Notes under the pieces: model-generated
Databases searched by the model: none
Told to the model about the DNA's origin: nothing
Seen by the model: only the letters and a program-made list of their open reading frames with translations
Source: Bacillota bacterium
Lineage (GTDB): Bacteria; Bacillota; Clostridia; Acetivibrionales; JAEXSP01
Reading direction: 5' to 3'
DNA: 64,000 nt
Assembly: GCA_023453795.1 (NCBI GenBank)
Contig: JAEXSP010000014.1
Coordinates: 12,808 to 76,807, forward strand
Made by a program: the position numbers and the translations under genes
Part shown: positions 43,831 through 52,935 of the stretch, piece after piece
Position numbering within the stretch: the first letter of the stretch is position 1
Layout of the letters: each line of letters begins with the position of its first letter

Positions 43831-45843
43831 CTATTTGAGCAGCAGCATTTTCAGCTGTGCGAAATCAAGCGCATCAATAATTCCATCCTGATTCATGTCT
43901 GCGTTCTCATAATTTATGACTGTACTTGAATCCAGCAGGTACATTTTTAACGCCGCATAGTCAAGTGCGTCAACCGTCTTGTCATCAATGACATCTCCCA
44001 GTACAACGCCGGGATGCGGTGTATATATATACGGCTGCGGCGCCTGCGCCATGCCTGTTCCCAGATAAAAGCCGGTATGCGGCGGCTGATTGTAGGCCAC
44101 GTTTTGCCATGCTATGCTAAGCCTGTATTGAGGGTCATGCATTAATGTATAGATTCTGTTATTGGCTGCGGTTGTTGTCGTGTAAATGTATAAGTACTTA
44201 CTGTCTGTCGTTCTCCAAATAACCTCTTCTCGCCAGTCTCCCAGGATATCCCCGCTCAAGCATGGTGTTGCCTTGGTGGAGTTGTTTGAGGCGCAGGCAT
44301 CGGCTGTAAGCAAACTGCTGACCCCATTTCCGGTCCATTTGGTTATCCCTGTACCATCCAGCAATTCTCGGGACAAGTCCCCGTCCCACCAGCAAAGGAA
44401 GTTGATTGAAGGCTTGGTTGAGGAGATTTTGCTGCCGTTGACGTTATAAACTCCATCTGTAGCCGAAGCCCACATTTCGAAGCCCGGATATTTCGGATCT
44501 ATGTCCGCAGCAAGAGCCCTTCCGTTGTCCTTTGTTGACGCAAGGCCCCAGATTAATTTTCCGGTTTTTGCATCACGGTATTCTGAGCCTGCGGTGCTGT
44601 TTGCTACCTCATGAGCATCCCATACCTCAAGGCCCGGCCTGTTCGGATCCATATCACTGACATGCATCGCGTCGCCATGTCCCAGTCCGGTCGTATACAA
44701 GCCTTTGCCGTTGTCATCGATGCAGCAGGCGCCGTATACTATTTCATCCCTTCCGTCCTGATCCACATCCGCAACGCTCAGGTTGTGGTTGCCCTGCCCG
44801 GCATAACCGGAGTAACCGCTGCTGCTGTCAAAAGTCCACCGTTTTGTTAGAGTTCCGTTCCTCCAGTCGTATGCCACCAGAACCGCCCTCGTATAATAAC
44901 CGCGGCACATGACAAGGCTTGGCCTGGTTCCGTCAAGATATGCTATGCACGCCAGAAAGCGGTCTACACGGTTACCATAGTCGTCTCCCCAGGAAGAAAC
45001 AGTTCCCCTGGCCGGTTCATAGTTAACCGTTGTTAATGCGGCACCTGTCTGCCCGTTGAATACTGTAAGGTATTCCGGTCCCGACAATATGTAGCCGCCG
45101 GAATTGCGGTAATCCGCAGAGCTGCTGCCGATAACCTTTCCCTTGCCGTCTACGGTGCCATCAGCTGTTTTGCAGGCGACCTCCGATTTGCCGTCACCGT
45201 CGAGGTCATAAATCATGAACTGTGTATAGTGTGCACCCGCCCTGATATTTCTCCCGAGATTGATCCTCCAGAGCTGGGTTCCGTTTAATTTATATGCATC
45301 CAGATATACATTGCCGGTGTATCCGCTTTGAGAATTATCCTTTGCGTTGGATGGATCCCATTTCAGAACTATTTCGTATTGGCCGTCTCCGTCCAGGTCA
45401 CCGACAGAACAGTCGTTTGCGCTGTATGTGTAGTTCTCCCCGCTCGGCGTAGTACCGCCATCAGGAATATGAAGGGGTACGGGTAAGTAATTCTGAGCCC
45501 ATACCTTCGCTGTCTCCAATGGATACTGCTCAGCCCCATATAATACAGGACGGACATAATATGCCGAGTTTGTTGTTCCGGCAGAATCCAAATAGTCGGT
45601 ACTTGAAGTAATTGGCGATGAATTTACTTTCTTACCGTCCCTGTATAGATTGAAGGCTATTGAATTCAAATCGGTTCCAAGCATCCTCCAGCTGACAAAC
45701 ACCCCATTACTGACTTTAACAGCTACAATCCCTCTGTTCAGGTATTCCATTTGCCTTCCTGACTCAGCTGTGCTTTGCTGTGGCATGCTTAATGAGCTTA
45801 TTAGGATGAGAGAAAACAGGCAAGCTGTAATTTTCCTAAGCAT
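43831..45843 (-). CDS. rgl11Y: PL11 rhamnogalacturonan lyase with dockerin
   Basis: The 670-residue secreted enzyme cleaves the rhamnogalacturonan I backbone of pectin by beta-elimination. After a signal peptide come PL11 marks: GRQMEYLNRGIVAVK, SWRMLGTD, DGDGKSEVACKTADGT and DDYGNRVDRFLA. Repeated Asp-rich loops hold calcium in this beta-propeller family. The C-terminal dockerin has two repeats ending VDALDYAALKMYLL and IDALDFAQLKMLLL. In repeat 1, Ile replaces the usual Asn at calcium-ligand position 3 (GDVIDDKTVD). Its position in the cluster corresponds to rgl11Y of C. cellulolyticum, though the neighbour order is different. The ATG follows AGGAGG. Confidence 0.9.
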   Translation of the reverse strand: MLRKITACLFSLILISSLSMPQQSTAESGRQMEYLNRGIVAVKVSNGVFVSWRMLGTDLNSIAFNLYRDGKKVNSSPITSSTDYLDSAGTTNSAYYVRPVLYGAEQYPLETAKVWAQNYLPVPLHIPDGGTTPSGENYTYSANDCSVGDLDGDGQYEIVLKWDPSNAKDNSQSGYTGNVYLDAYKLNGTQLWRINLGRNIRAGAHYTQFMIYDLDGDGKSEVACKTADGTVDGKGKVIGSSSADYRNSGGYILSGPEYLTVFNGQTGAALTTVNYEPARGTVSSWGDDYGNRVDRFLACIAYLDGTRPSLVMCRGYYTRAVLVAYDWRNGTLTKRWTFDSSSGYSGYAGQGNHNLSVADVDQDGRDEIVYGACCIDDNGKGLYTTGLGHGDAMHVSDMDPNRPGLEVWDAHEVANSTAGSEYRDAKTGKLIWGLASTKDNGRALAADIDPKYPGFEMWASATDGVYNVNGSKISSTKPSINFLCWWDGDLSRELLDGTGITKWTGNGVSSLLTADACASNNSTKATPCLSGDILGDWREEVIWRTTDSKYLYIYTTTTAANNRIYTLMHDPQYRLSIAWQNVAYNQPPHTGFYLGTGMAQAPQPYIYTPHPGVVLGDVIDDKTVDALDYAALKMYLLDSSTVINYENADMNQDGIIDALDFAQLKMLLLK

Positions 45844-45882
45844 ATGCTCAATTCCTCCTTTTTTATATTCCTTTATTATTTC

Positions 45883-47247
45883 TTATTTACGATCAAGCAG
45901 TAAGATTTTTAACTGTGCAAAATCAAGGGCGTCAATCGCTCCATCAACGTTCATGTCTGCATTCTTTTGATTAATGACTGTATTATTCGGAGCCAGCAAG
46001 TATATTTTCAGCTGTGCATAGTCAAGAGCGTCAACCGTTTTGTCATTATTTACATCTCCCGGAACACCCTGCACATCCTGTGCCATTTTGGCTGCATGGG
46101 AAGCAAATACTGTTTCCAATATGGGATCTCCATGGGTAATATAGAATCCGCCTGAATAAGAGGCATAGTCCCAGAACAAATCTCCTGAAGCATTCAGCTT
46201 CTCTATTTCTCCATACATTGCGTTCCAGTATTCTTCTCTTTTGCTGTAGGTATTAAACTCCTCCATAACAAAGGGCTTTTTAACCACATTATGTGAATCA
46301 TTAATCCATGCAGCTACCAGCGAAGCGGCCTGTGCAGGGCTCAAACCGGCCCACGCTTCGTCCGGGTACGGATGTGCAGTAGTAAAGTCTATATAGGGCG
46401 ATTGGTGAATATAGACAAAAGGATTTCCTGCGTCCGCCCCATAGCCATACTTTGAGGCTTGACCTTCGAGGCCTGCACTTACCATATGGTTTGGATCAAG
46501 GTCTTTTATAAGCTTACCCATCTCGTCAACCCATGCCCTTAATGTTGTCCCGCTGACATTCTCCTCTTTGCTGACATCCTGATATCTCGGTTCATTCATC
46601 AATTCCCATGAAAAAATGGCCGGGTCGTCTTTATACGGTTTGTTTGTATAATGATTGATCCTTGTAACGAAATGTTTTACATAATTCTTATATTGCTCTT
46701 TACAGCCTTCATTAGTAAAAAATACCGCACGATTTGGATGGGACACCCCCGGAAGGCCTTCCCATTTAAGTCTTGTATCAATACCGCCATATGCTTCCCA
46801 GTAGTTTTCAAGCACAATGATTACCTTAATGTTATGTAATCTTGCCGATTCGAGTATGTAGTCAAAGAGCATGAACTGTGCCTCATTATAAACTCCCTTT
46901 TGAGGTTCGAACCCATGCCAGGTTTCATGGGAAAAGCCCCATGTTCTTACGACCTTGACTCCATCCTTCTCCATATTGCTCATCATTTCATCTATTCTTG
47001 CCTTGTTCATAAATTTTGTTTCTATATCCTCTTGTGTAGCAGTATTTGACCCATCACCGTAAGTAAACAGGTCGTAATTATTGCAGCCTGCAAAACGAAA
47101 TGGTTTTCCGTCCAGCATAAAAGAAGTTCCGCTGACTGTAACAATTCCGTTTCCGGCAGAAGCGGCGGCAATCCCCATATCCGGAATGAATAAAGCCAAC
47201 TGTAGAATAAGCAGCAAAGCCATGAGTGTTTTCAATACCTTTTTCAT
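45883..47247 (-). CDS. GH5 beta-mannanase with C-terminal dockerin
   Basis: I take ATG 47245-47247 (MKKVLKTLM) as start behind AGGTGGTG; the longer frame adds a stretch without a ribosome site. A signal peptide is followed by a GH5 barrel with FRFAGCNNYDLFTYG, acid/base WELMNEPR and nucleophile region VMEEFN, the pattern of GH5_7 mannanases. Activity on mannan is inferred. The dockerin repeats read VDALDYAQLKIYLL and IDALDFAQLKILLL. It lies between a GH9 and the PL11 gene. Confidence 0.88.
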   Translation of the reverse strand: MKKVLKTLMALLLILQLALFIPDMGIAAASAGNGIVTVSGTSFMLDGKPFRFAGCNNYDLFTYGDGSNTATQEDIETKFMNKARIDEMMSNMEKDGVKVVRTWGFSHETWHGFEPQKGVYNEAQFMLFDYILESARLHNIKVIIVLENYWEAYGGIDTRLKWEGLPGVSHPNRAVFFTNEGCKEQYKNYVKHFVTRINHYTNKPYKDDPAIFSWELMNEPRYQDVSKEENVSGTTLRAWVDEMGKLIKDLDPNHMVSAGLEGQASKYGYGADAGNPFVYIHQSPYIDFTTAHPYPDEAWAGLSPAQAASLVAAWINDSHNVVKKPFVMEEFNTYSKREEYWNAMYGEIEKLNASGDLFWDYASYSGGFYITHGDPILETVFASHAAKMAQDVQGVPGDVNNDKTVDALDYAQLKIYLLAPNNTVINQKNADMNVDGAIDALDFAQLKILLLDRK

Positions 47248-47283
47248 CTTAACACCACCTACTATTTTTCTAGGATTAAAAAT

Positions 47284-47326
47284 CATGCAGTACCCCGCAT
47301 ATTAATATGATTGCAGAGTACTGCAT
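47284..47326 (-). other. stem-loop between the GH9-X2 and GH5 genes
   Basis: ATGCAGTAC (47284-47292) pairs with GTACTGCAT (47318-47326). On the minus strand GATTTTTAAT follows, so it might end part of the transcript or mark a processing site. Confidence 0.55.
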
Positions 47327-47368
47327 AAAAGTTTTTCATGAAGTTTAGTTCAATTATTTTATTATCTG

Positions 47369-49219
47369 TTATTTGCCCCTAGTAAGTAAAAACCCTTTCA
47401 TAAGTGCGTAGTCAATAGCATCAATACGATCGTCGTCATTCATATCCGCATTTTTAAGATTAATGTCAACTGTAATTCTTAAAAGGTATTGCTTCATAAG
47501 AGCTAAGTCAATGGCATCACATGCATTGTCGTTGTTAAGATCACCCTTGAGTCCCTGCGTGCCTGATACTGTTATTAAAATATCGGGATCCGTACCCGCA
47601 CTGAAATCAAATATGAGATCGGTAGTCCCAATAGGCTGTTTTGCAAGATATGCCGATAAAATGGTCACTGTTGTTCCTGAAACTTTATAATCTGTTCCGG
47701 AAACCAAAGTGGTTGAACCATTTTTAATGCCATTAAAGGTATTGCCGTTCAAAGTCATTGTTACGTTGACATCTTTTTGTGCAGTCTTATCAAAGTTTGC
47801 GGCTGTCGGACTAATAGTTGAGTTATTCGTCGGGTTGTTTAACTTGATAACACCGGCTATTGCACCAACAATACCTGCGTTGTAATCGAGTGCTACCTCG
47901 GTATATTGATATTCTGTCCCAGAATCAACGAAAACGTCATTACTTTGAGGTCCTCCTACCATAGCACCTAACAGCAAATTTTTTGCTTCCTTCTGATTAT
48001 CCCCGTTTGCGTATGTATAGCCGTTTGCTGCCCTGTGATGGGGATGTATGCACCATTTGCTCCCGAAACCGATTACATATGACATGTTAGCAGGGTTATT
48101 TCCAAGAATGTAATCAACCTGCGACTTGGCAAAACTATTATATGTTGTGTCTCCTGTCTGCTTTGAGTAAACAAGCATCATCATAGCTTCTGCAGCAGCA
48201 TATCTGCAAGCTCCCCAAACGTCAAGATATGCAAGTCCTCCGGGGGTCTTTTTAAGTTCATTTTTAAAGTAATTGAAGTTATACAATACTGCATCCTTGT
48301 ATTTTTGAGTGTTTGTGAGCTGTGACAATCTCATTTCCGCAGGTACATACATGTCATCCCAGCTCATTGTCCATCTGTCATTGAACTTGTCTTCTCCCCT
48401 TGTATTAGTTTTTGTTATAAATACTTCTGCATCTGCCAAATATGAGCTGTCGCCTGTTGCAGTATAGAGCCAGGTAGCACCCCATGCCATATCATCCCCA
48501 TAGCTGGTAGCCTGGTAGAAGGATTGGCCGTTGCCGACACCTTGGTTTGCCTTACCCATTGCATACAGTTCCTTTGCAGCCTTCAGGCAGTTATTCGCAT
48601 AGGTAGCGTCAACACTTTTATAATTCAGATACATAAGTGCAAGAGCTGCTGTTGTCTCACCGAGGACATCCGATGCAGGAGTGCTTGCATCCGCTTTATA
48701 AAGGGTTGGTCTGTCTCCGGGCTGTGCCTCCGGTGCTCCCCAATATGCATGATCTGTATTTCCATCGCCAAACTGATAATAAAAGGTATTGGCATTAGGA
48801 TGGCATTTCATAAAATAATCTGTGAAATACTTCAGCTGCTGAAGCATTTTTGTTGTATTTCCGGTTGAGTCAAATACATCTTTGAATTCATATATTGACC
48901 ACCCCAAAACAGAGGCCGCATATCCTTGAGGCAGACCAAATTTTACATGGTCGCCTGCATCATGATAACCGCCTGTTAAATCCAATCCAACATCTTTTCC
49001 GTCAGTAGTGTGACATGCTCCTCTCCAGCTGAAAAAGTTATTAACAGCAACATCCTTGCCGCACTTGTTGGCATCATAGAAAATGATTGTATCCTTCAAA
49101 GCCAATGAGTAATCAAAGCTCGCTGCGCTAGCAGCAATACTTGAAGGAATAATGGTAGCAGCTATTACTGCTGTACTAAGCATTACTGATCCAATACGTT
49201 TAAATTTTTTCCAATTCAT
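47369..49219 (-). CDS. GH9 endoglucanase with X2 module and dockerin
   Basis: The 616-residue secreted enzyme has a GH9 (alpha/alpha)6 catalytic domain: catalytic base in YHDAGDHVKFGLP, HPHHRAANG, and the proton donor in TEVALDYNAG. It has no CBM3c. In its place stands an X2 module (TISPTAANFDKTAQKDVNV, then TLNGNTFNGIK and TDLIFDF), a type otherwise found in scaffoldins such as the one at 62477-64000. The dockerin repeats are CDAIDLALMKQYLL and IDAIDYALMKGFLL. The position matches Cel9M of the C. cellulolyticum cluster. The ATG follows AAAGGAGG. Confidence 0.9.
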   Translation of the reverse strand: MNWKKFKRIGSVMLSTAVIAATIIPSSIAASAASFDYSLALKDTIIFYDANKCGKDVAVNNFFSWRGACHTTDGKDVGLDLTGGYHDAGDHVKFGLPQGYAASVLGWSIYEFKDVFDSTGNTTKMLQQLKYFTDYFMKCHPNANTFYYQFGDGNTDHAYWGAPEAQPGDRPTLYKADASTPASDVLGETTAALALMYLNYKSVDATYANNCLKAAKELYAMGKANQGVGNGQSFYQATSYGDDMAWGATWLYTATGDSSYLADAEVFITKTNTRGEDKFNDRWTMSWDDMYVPAEMRLSQLTNTQKYKDAVLYNFNYFKNELKKTPGGLAYLDVWGACRYAAAEAMMMLVYSKQTGDTTYNSFAKSQVDYILGNNPANMSYVIGFGSKWCIHPHHRAANGYTYANGDNQKEAKNLLLGAMVGGPQSNDVFVDSGTEYQYTEVALDYNAGIVGAIAGVIKLNNPTNNSTISPTAANFDKTAQKDVNVTMTLNGNTFNGIKNGSTTLVSGTDYKVSGTTVTILSAYLAKQPIGTTDLIFDFSAGTDPDILITVSGTQGLKGDLNNDNACDAIDLALMKQYLLRITVDINLKNADMNDDDRIDAIDYALMKGFLLTRGK

Positions 49220-49276
49220 TGTTTCTTCCTCCTTTTATTTAGCCTATACTACCGGATATGTAGGGTAATGGTTTTG

Positions 49277-50551
49277 TTATCTTACAATGTCCGGGTATTC
49301 TTTTTGGAAATCGATAAAATCGGTTCCGATGTGAGGTTTGCAGTCAAAAGCCCCGTCATTCCATGACCACAGCATATAACCCGAATAACCGTTCTTAATT
49401 ATGGCATCCAAAACCTGCTTGTGACTCATTTTAAGAGATGACGTTGCCGTGTCGGGCATCATTTCCCCGATTATTACGGGCTTGTCAAGCTTAAGAGACG
49501 AAGCCGGAGTCGTAACCGGATTAAAATACGGTGTAGCCCAGTCATACCAATGGAAGTCATAGAAATCAAGTCCCAAATCATCCCATAGGTCATATTGTGC
49601 GCCCAGCCATTTCATATTGGCACTTCCGAAGCTTACAGGCTGCTTTGCATACTGATGAATATAAGCGCAAGTTGTCTTAATATAATTTCTCATTGCTGAA
49701 AGCGGGAAAATTTCTCCCTTGTTGTTAGGTTCACCATGATCTTCTGCTTTGACGATCCATTCCGGTTCATTAATGATATCCCAGCCCATAACACCTTCAT
49801 GATTCCCCAATGCCTGTAATATAGGTTTCATTGCATTGTCAAGGAAGCTTTGGAGGACTGTAGGATTATCTATGATATCGTCATGATCTACGGTGTCATC
49901 CCCCCTTGCACAGTCAAAGCTGGTTATTGTCCAATAAATCTTAATATTCTTCGAAAGTGCATAGTCACAAGTTTCTTTCATATGATTCACCCAATTTTCA
50001 GGGAGTCCCGTGCACAGGCTGCCTTCTTGTGTTCCAGCCCAAAGAGGGCCGTATGCAAGATCCGGGAACACCCACCACCTGAGTGAATGGATACCCTTTG
50101 TCGCCATTGTATCCAGGTCGCTCTTAATCCGGCTGAAATTGGAGCTCCAGTTATTATCGGTAAACTCATAGCTCCAGTTATACCATGCATAATTAACTCC
50201 TACAGGGTAGAGCTTTTTCCCATCCATCCAGGTAATGCCTACGCCGTTGTCTGTTTCCCCTGAGAATTTGGTAATAATCTTAAGCAGGTACTGCTTGATT
50301 TCAGCCAAGTCAAGAGCATCCACGCTGCCGCTTGCGTTTACATCAGCAGCTTTGTATGCATCTCCCGTCAGAGTGATTGACTTCAGCAGGTGCTGTTTAA
50401 CAAGAGCCATATCCAGTGCAGTCACTACAGAGTCATTATCTACATCACCCAGTTTAAAAGTTCCTGCAGCATAAGAGAGCGTAGGCAATGCAGCAACCAG
50501 TATTATGACAACTGCCAGTAAAAGACATATTTTACTCTTAACAACCCTCAT
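49277..50551 (-). CDS. man5K: GH5 hydrolase (mannanase-like) with N-terminal dockerin
   Basis: Unlike all other enzymes here, the dockerin is placed right after the signal peptide (repeats VTALDMALVKQHLL and VDALDLAEIKQYLL), as in Man5K of C. cellulolyticum. In repeat 1 Thr takes the usual Asp position 9 (GDVDNDSVVTALD). The GH5 catalytic domain follows from about residue 105: GVNYAWYNW, acid/base WDIINEPEW and nucleophile GEMMPD. Mannanase activity is inferred from the Man5K match. The ATG follows GAGGTG. It lies between two GH9 genes. Confidence 0.85.
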   Translation of the reverse strand: MRVVKSKICLLLAVVIILVAALPTLSYAAGTFKLGDVDNDSVVTALDMALVKQHLLKSITLTGDAYKAADVNASGSVDALDLAEIKQYLLKIITKFSGETDNGVGITWMDGKKLYPVGVNYAWYNWSYEFTDNNWSSNFSRIKSDLDTMATKGIHSLRWWVFPDLAYGPLWAGTQEGSLCTGLPENWVNHMKETCDYALSKNIKIYWTITSFDCARGDDTVDHDDIIDNPTVLQSFLDNAMKPILQALGNHEGVMGWDIINEPEWIVKAEDHGEPNNKGEIFPLSAMRNYIKTTCAYIHQYAKQPVSFGSANMKWLGAQYDLWDDLGLDFYDFHWYDWATPYFNPVTTPASSLKLDKPVIIGEMMPDTATSSLKMSHKQVLDAIIKNGYSGYMLWSWNDGAFDCKPHIGTDFIDFQKEYPDIVR

Positions 50552-50582
50552 ACTCGTTCACCTCATGATATTTATTAATAGA

Positions 50583-52868
50583 TCAAATTGGCTTCCTATC
50601 AAGCAGAATCATCTTTAATGCAACCATATCAAGCACATCAACCTGATTATCGTTATTGAGATCCCAAATGCTCTTGTCCACAGGAGAAACCGGATTCAGC
50701 AAGTACATCTTCATCATTGCATAGTCCAAAGCATCAACAGTCTTGTCACCATTCAAGTCACCAGGCTTGGTTGTAACATTCTCCGGCTCATTTCCAAACT
50801 TCTTCTCGCCGTCCAGGTATACCGAAATATTTTGATTCACCGCATATTCGTTGGTTATACCGCTCCTGCTCCAGTCATTGGTGGTATCCCAGTGTGTTTT
50901 CCAATTGGAATCCTGTTTTGCGACAAGTGCAAAATGATATTCACGATCTCCATAAAAGCTGCAGCCGGTCCAATCAATTTCAATATAGTAGATACCCTTG
51001 CTTTCATCCCATGCAAAAGGCCCCTTGATCGCAGCAGGCTTGCCATCCGATGCTTTTGACTCATCATACATGGTCTGGACATCTACATCCTTGATAGTCT
51101 GTCCGGCACTTATCATTTCAGATATATCAAAGAAATATCTGCACTTTAATCCGTCCACATAATGAGGCGGTCTGGAGGTTTCATTGTGAATTTTGACAGT
51201 TACCTGTGTTCTTTCGGCATTTTCCTGCTCAAGTTTGGATTCGGCATAAAAATCAATACTGCTCGGTTCCTTCGGCGGGAAGTTTTCCAACGGTTTTTGC
51301 CCTTGTCCGTAATATTTGTACAATCCGGCCAGTGCACCTACGAAACCGGCATTATAATCAACAGCTACTTCATTGGAAACAAAGTCTGTTGTATCATCTA
51401 CATGATTATCCTTAGAATCCGGTCCACCAACCAGAGCCCCCCAAAGCGTATGTCTGTGCTCCACAGGGTCGTTCATACTCAGGGTTTTCGAGCCGTGTGC
51501 TGCTCTATGGTGAGGGTGCTTTGCAGATATGTCTGAATACCCCACCTCATAGCACCTGTTCATGGGATTGTCACCAAGGATATAGTCCATCTGACTTTTT
51601 GCCCAATCTGAAACATCCATCTTATCCGTATTCTTGGAATAAACCAGCGCACATAATTGTGCTGCTGAATTATATCTAGCCGAACCCCATGTATTAACTA
51701 CCTTGAAGCCTGCAGGTGTTCCGGCCATAAAGGTTTGATCGGAAGGATTCTCATGCTGTATTCCTGACCAGTACTCAAGGTTCCACCTGAAAATATACCA
51801 GTACCTTGTAGAATTGGTGAGCGGCGCAAGCTTTGCAAAAACGCCTCCCCATACCGTATCCCAGGAATGAACCCATATGTTCTGCCAATTATCCTGTGTA
51901 GACTTGATAATCTTCCCCAGATAACCGGTAAAATGTCCATCTGAGGATACAGCATCTATATCGTTAATGTAGGATTTTTCCCCTGTTGCAATACTAAGCC
52001 AGACTGCTGCCCAGGAAAGCTCATCGTCATCATATGCAGAACCGTAATATCCGCCAGAATAGCCTATACCACGATTTTTGACTGCAAATCTGTAAAGGGC
52101 CTTTGCTGTATCAAGACATTTCTTTGCATATGCCGGTTCTGTATCCTTAAAATTCAAATAATTAACTGCAAGAGAAGCTGCGGCATCGCCGCATTGATCG
52201 CTTCCGGGTTTCTCTGCCGTTGCAAAAAATGCAGGTCTCTGGACCTTATCCTTTAAATTAAGTTCAGGCGGCTGCCACCAGCTATGGTCAATATCACCGT
52301 TACCAACCTGATAACAGAATGCTACTACCTCACCATTACCGTCAAGGAAAGTTGAACGAAGGAAATAATCATTTCCCCATTTAAGAATATCAATCATGTG
52401 GTCTTCTTCCTTTATTTCCTTGAAGGAATCCCTGAATTCATAGAAACCCCATCCCAGAGTAGACATTGCATACGACTGAGGTAATCCGAATTTTACGTGG
52501 TCTCCCGCATCATGGAAGCCTCCGTGAAGGTCAAGGGTTCCGTTTCCGTCCGGATCCAGAACAGCTTTGTTTTTGTCTATAAATTCCTGAGACATGTTTG
52601 TTCCCGTGGAGTCCGCACCTAAAGGCTTTAAAGGCACATTACAATCTTCAGTATGGCAGTCGCCCCTCCATTCAAGCTTCCCGCCGGTTACTCCCGGGCC
52701 GCATTTTTCTGCATCATAGAAGTATATGGATTTTTGCAGCGCCTCGGCATAATTGAAGGGCGCCTTGGTAGGGCCTGCATATGCATTTGAACCTATAAGG
52801 GCAGTAGACATAACCGTTGCAGCCATAACCACAGGTAATGTCTTTTTAACTAATGACTTAATTTTCAA
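50583..52868 (-). CDS. GH9 cellulase with CBM3c and dockerin
   Basis: The 761-residue protein starts at TTG (52866-52868), supported by GAGGTGG. It has a signal peptide, a GH9 domain (FHDAGDHVKFGLPQ, HPHHRAAHGS, NEVAVDYNAGFVG), a fused CBM3c that helps processivity (EQENAERTQVTVKIHN, then YYIEIDWTGCSFYGDREY), and a dockerin. An insert of about 40 residues between the N-terminal WRGDCHTED and LHGGFHDAGD is longer than in the other GH9s here. Dockerin repeat 2 has VL (VDVLDMVALKMILL) where the others have AL or AI. Corresponds to the Cel9H/Cel9J slot. Confidence 0.9.
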   Translation of the reverse strand: MKIKSLVKKTLPVVMAATVMSTALIGSNAYAGPTKAPFNYAEALQKSIYFYDAEKCGPGVTGGKLEWRGDCHTEDCNVPLKPLGADSTGTNMSQEFIDKNKAVLDPDGNGTLDLHGGFHDAGDHVKFGLPQSYAMSTLGWGFYEFRDSFKEIKEEDHMIDILKWGNDYFLRSTFLDGNGEVVAFCYQVGNGDIDHSWWQPPELNLKDKVQRPAFFATAEKPGSDQCGDAAASLAVNYLNFKDTEPAYAKKCLDTAKALYRFAVKNRGIGYSGGYYGSAYDDDELSWAAVWLSIATGEKSYINDIDAVSSDGHFTGYLGKIIKSTQDNWQNIWVHSWDTVWGGVFAKLAPLTNSTRYWYIFRWNLEYWSGIQHENPSDQTFMAGTPAGFKVVNTWGSARYNSAAQLCALVYSKNTDKMDVSDWAKSQMDYILGDNPMNRCYEVGYSDISAKHPHHRAAHGSKTLSMNDPVEHRHTLWGALVGGPDSKDNHVDDTTDFVSNEVAVDYNAGFVGALAGLYKYYGQGQKPLENFPPKEPSSIDFYAESKLEQENAERTQVTVKIHNETSRPPHYVDGLKCRYFFDISEMISAGQTIKDVDVQTMYDESKASDGKPAAIKGPFAWDESKGIYYIEIDWTGCSFYGDREYHFALVAKQDSNWKTHWDTTNDWSRSGITNEYAVNQNISVYLDGEKKFGNEPENVTTKPGDLNGDKTVDALDYAMMKMYLLNPVSPVDKSIWDLNNDNQVDVLDMVALKMILLDRKPI

Positions 52869-52935
52869 GAGATCACCACCTCTTCATCAACATTAAACTA
52901 TTCTTTAATATAAGCAGCTTGGAATGTCAAAGTAA

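Noticed and set aside
43669..43929. 86-residue plus-strand frame entering the PL11 gene
   Set aside because: It overlaps the PL11 dockerin coding region antisense and has no family resemblance.
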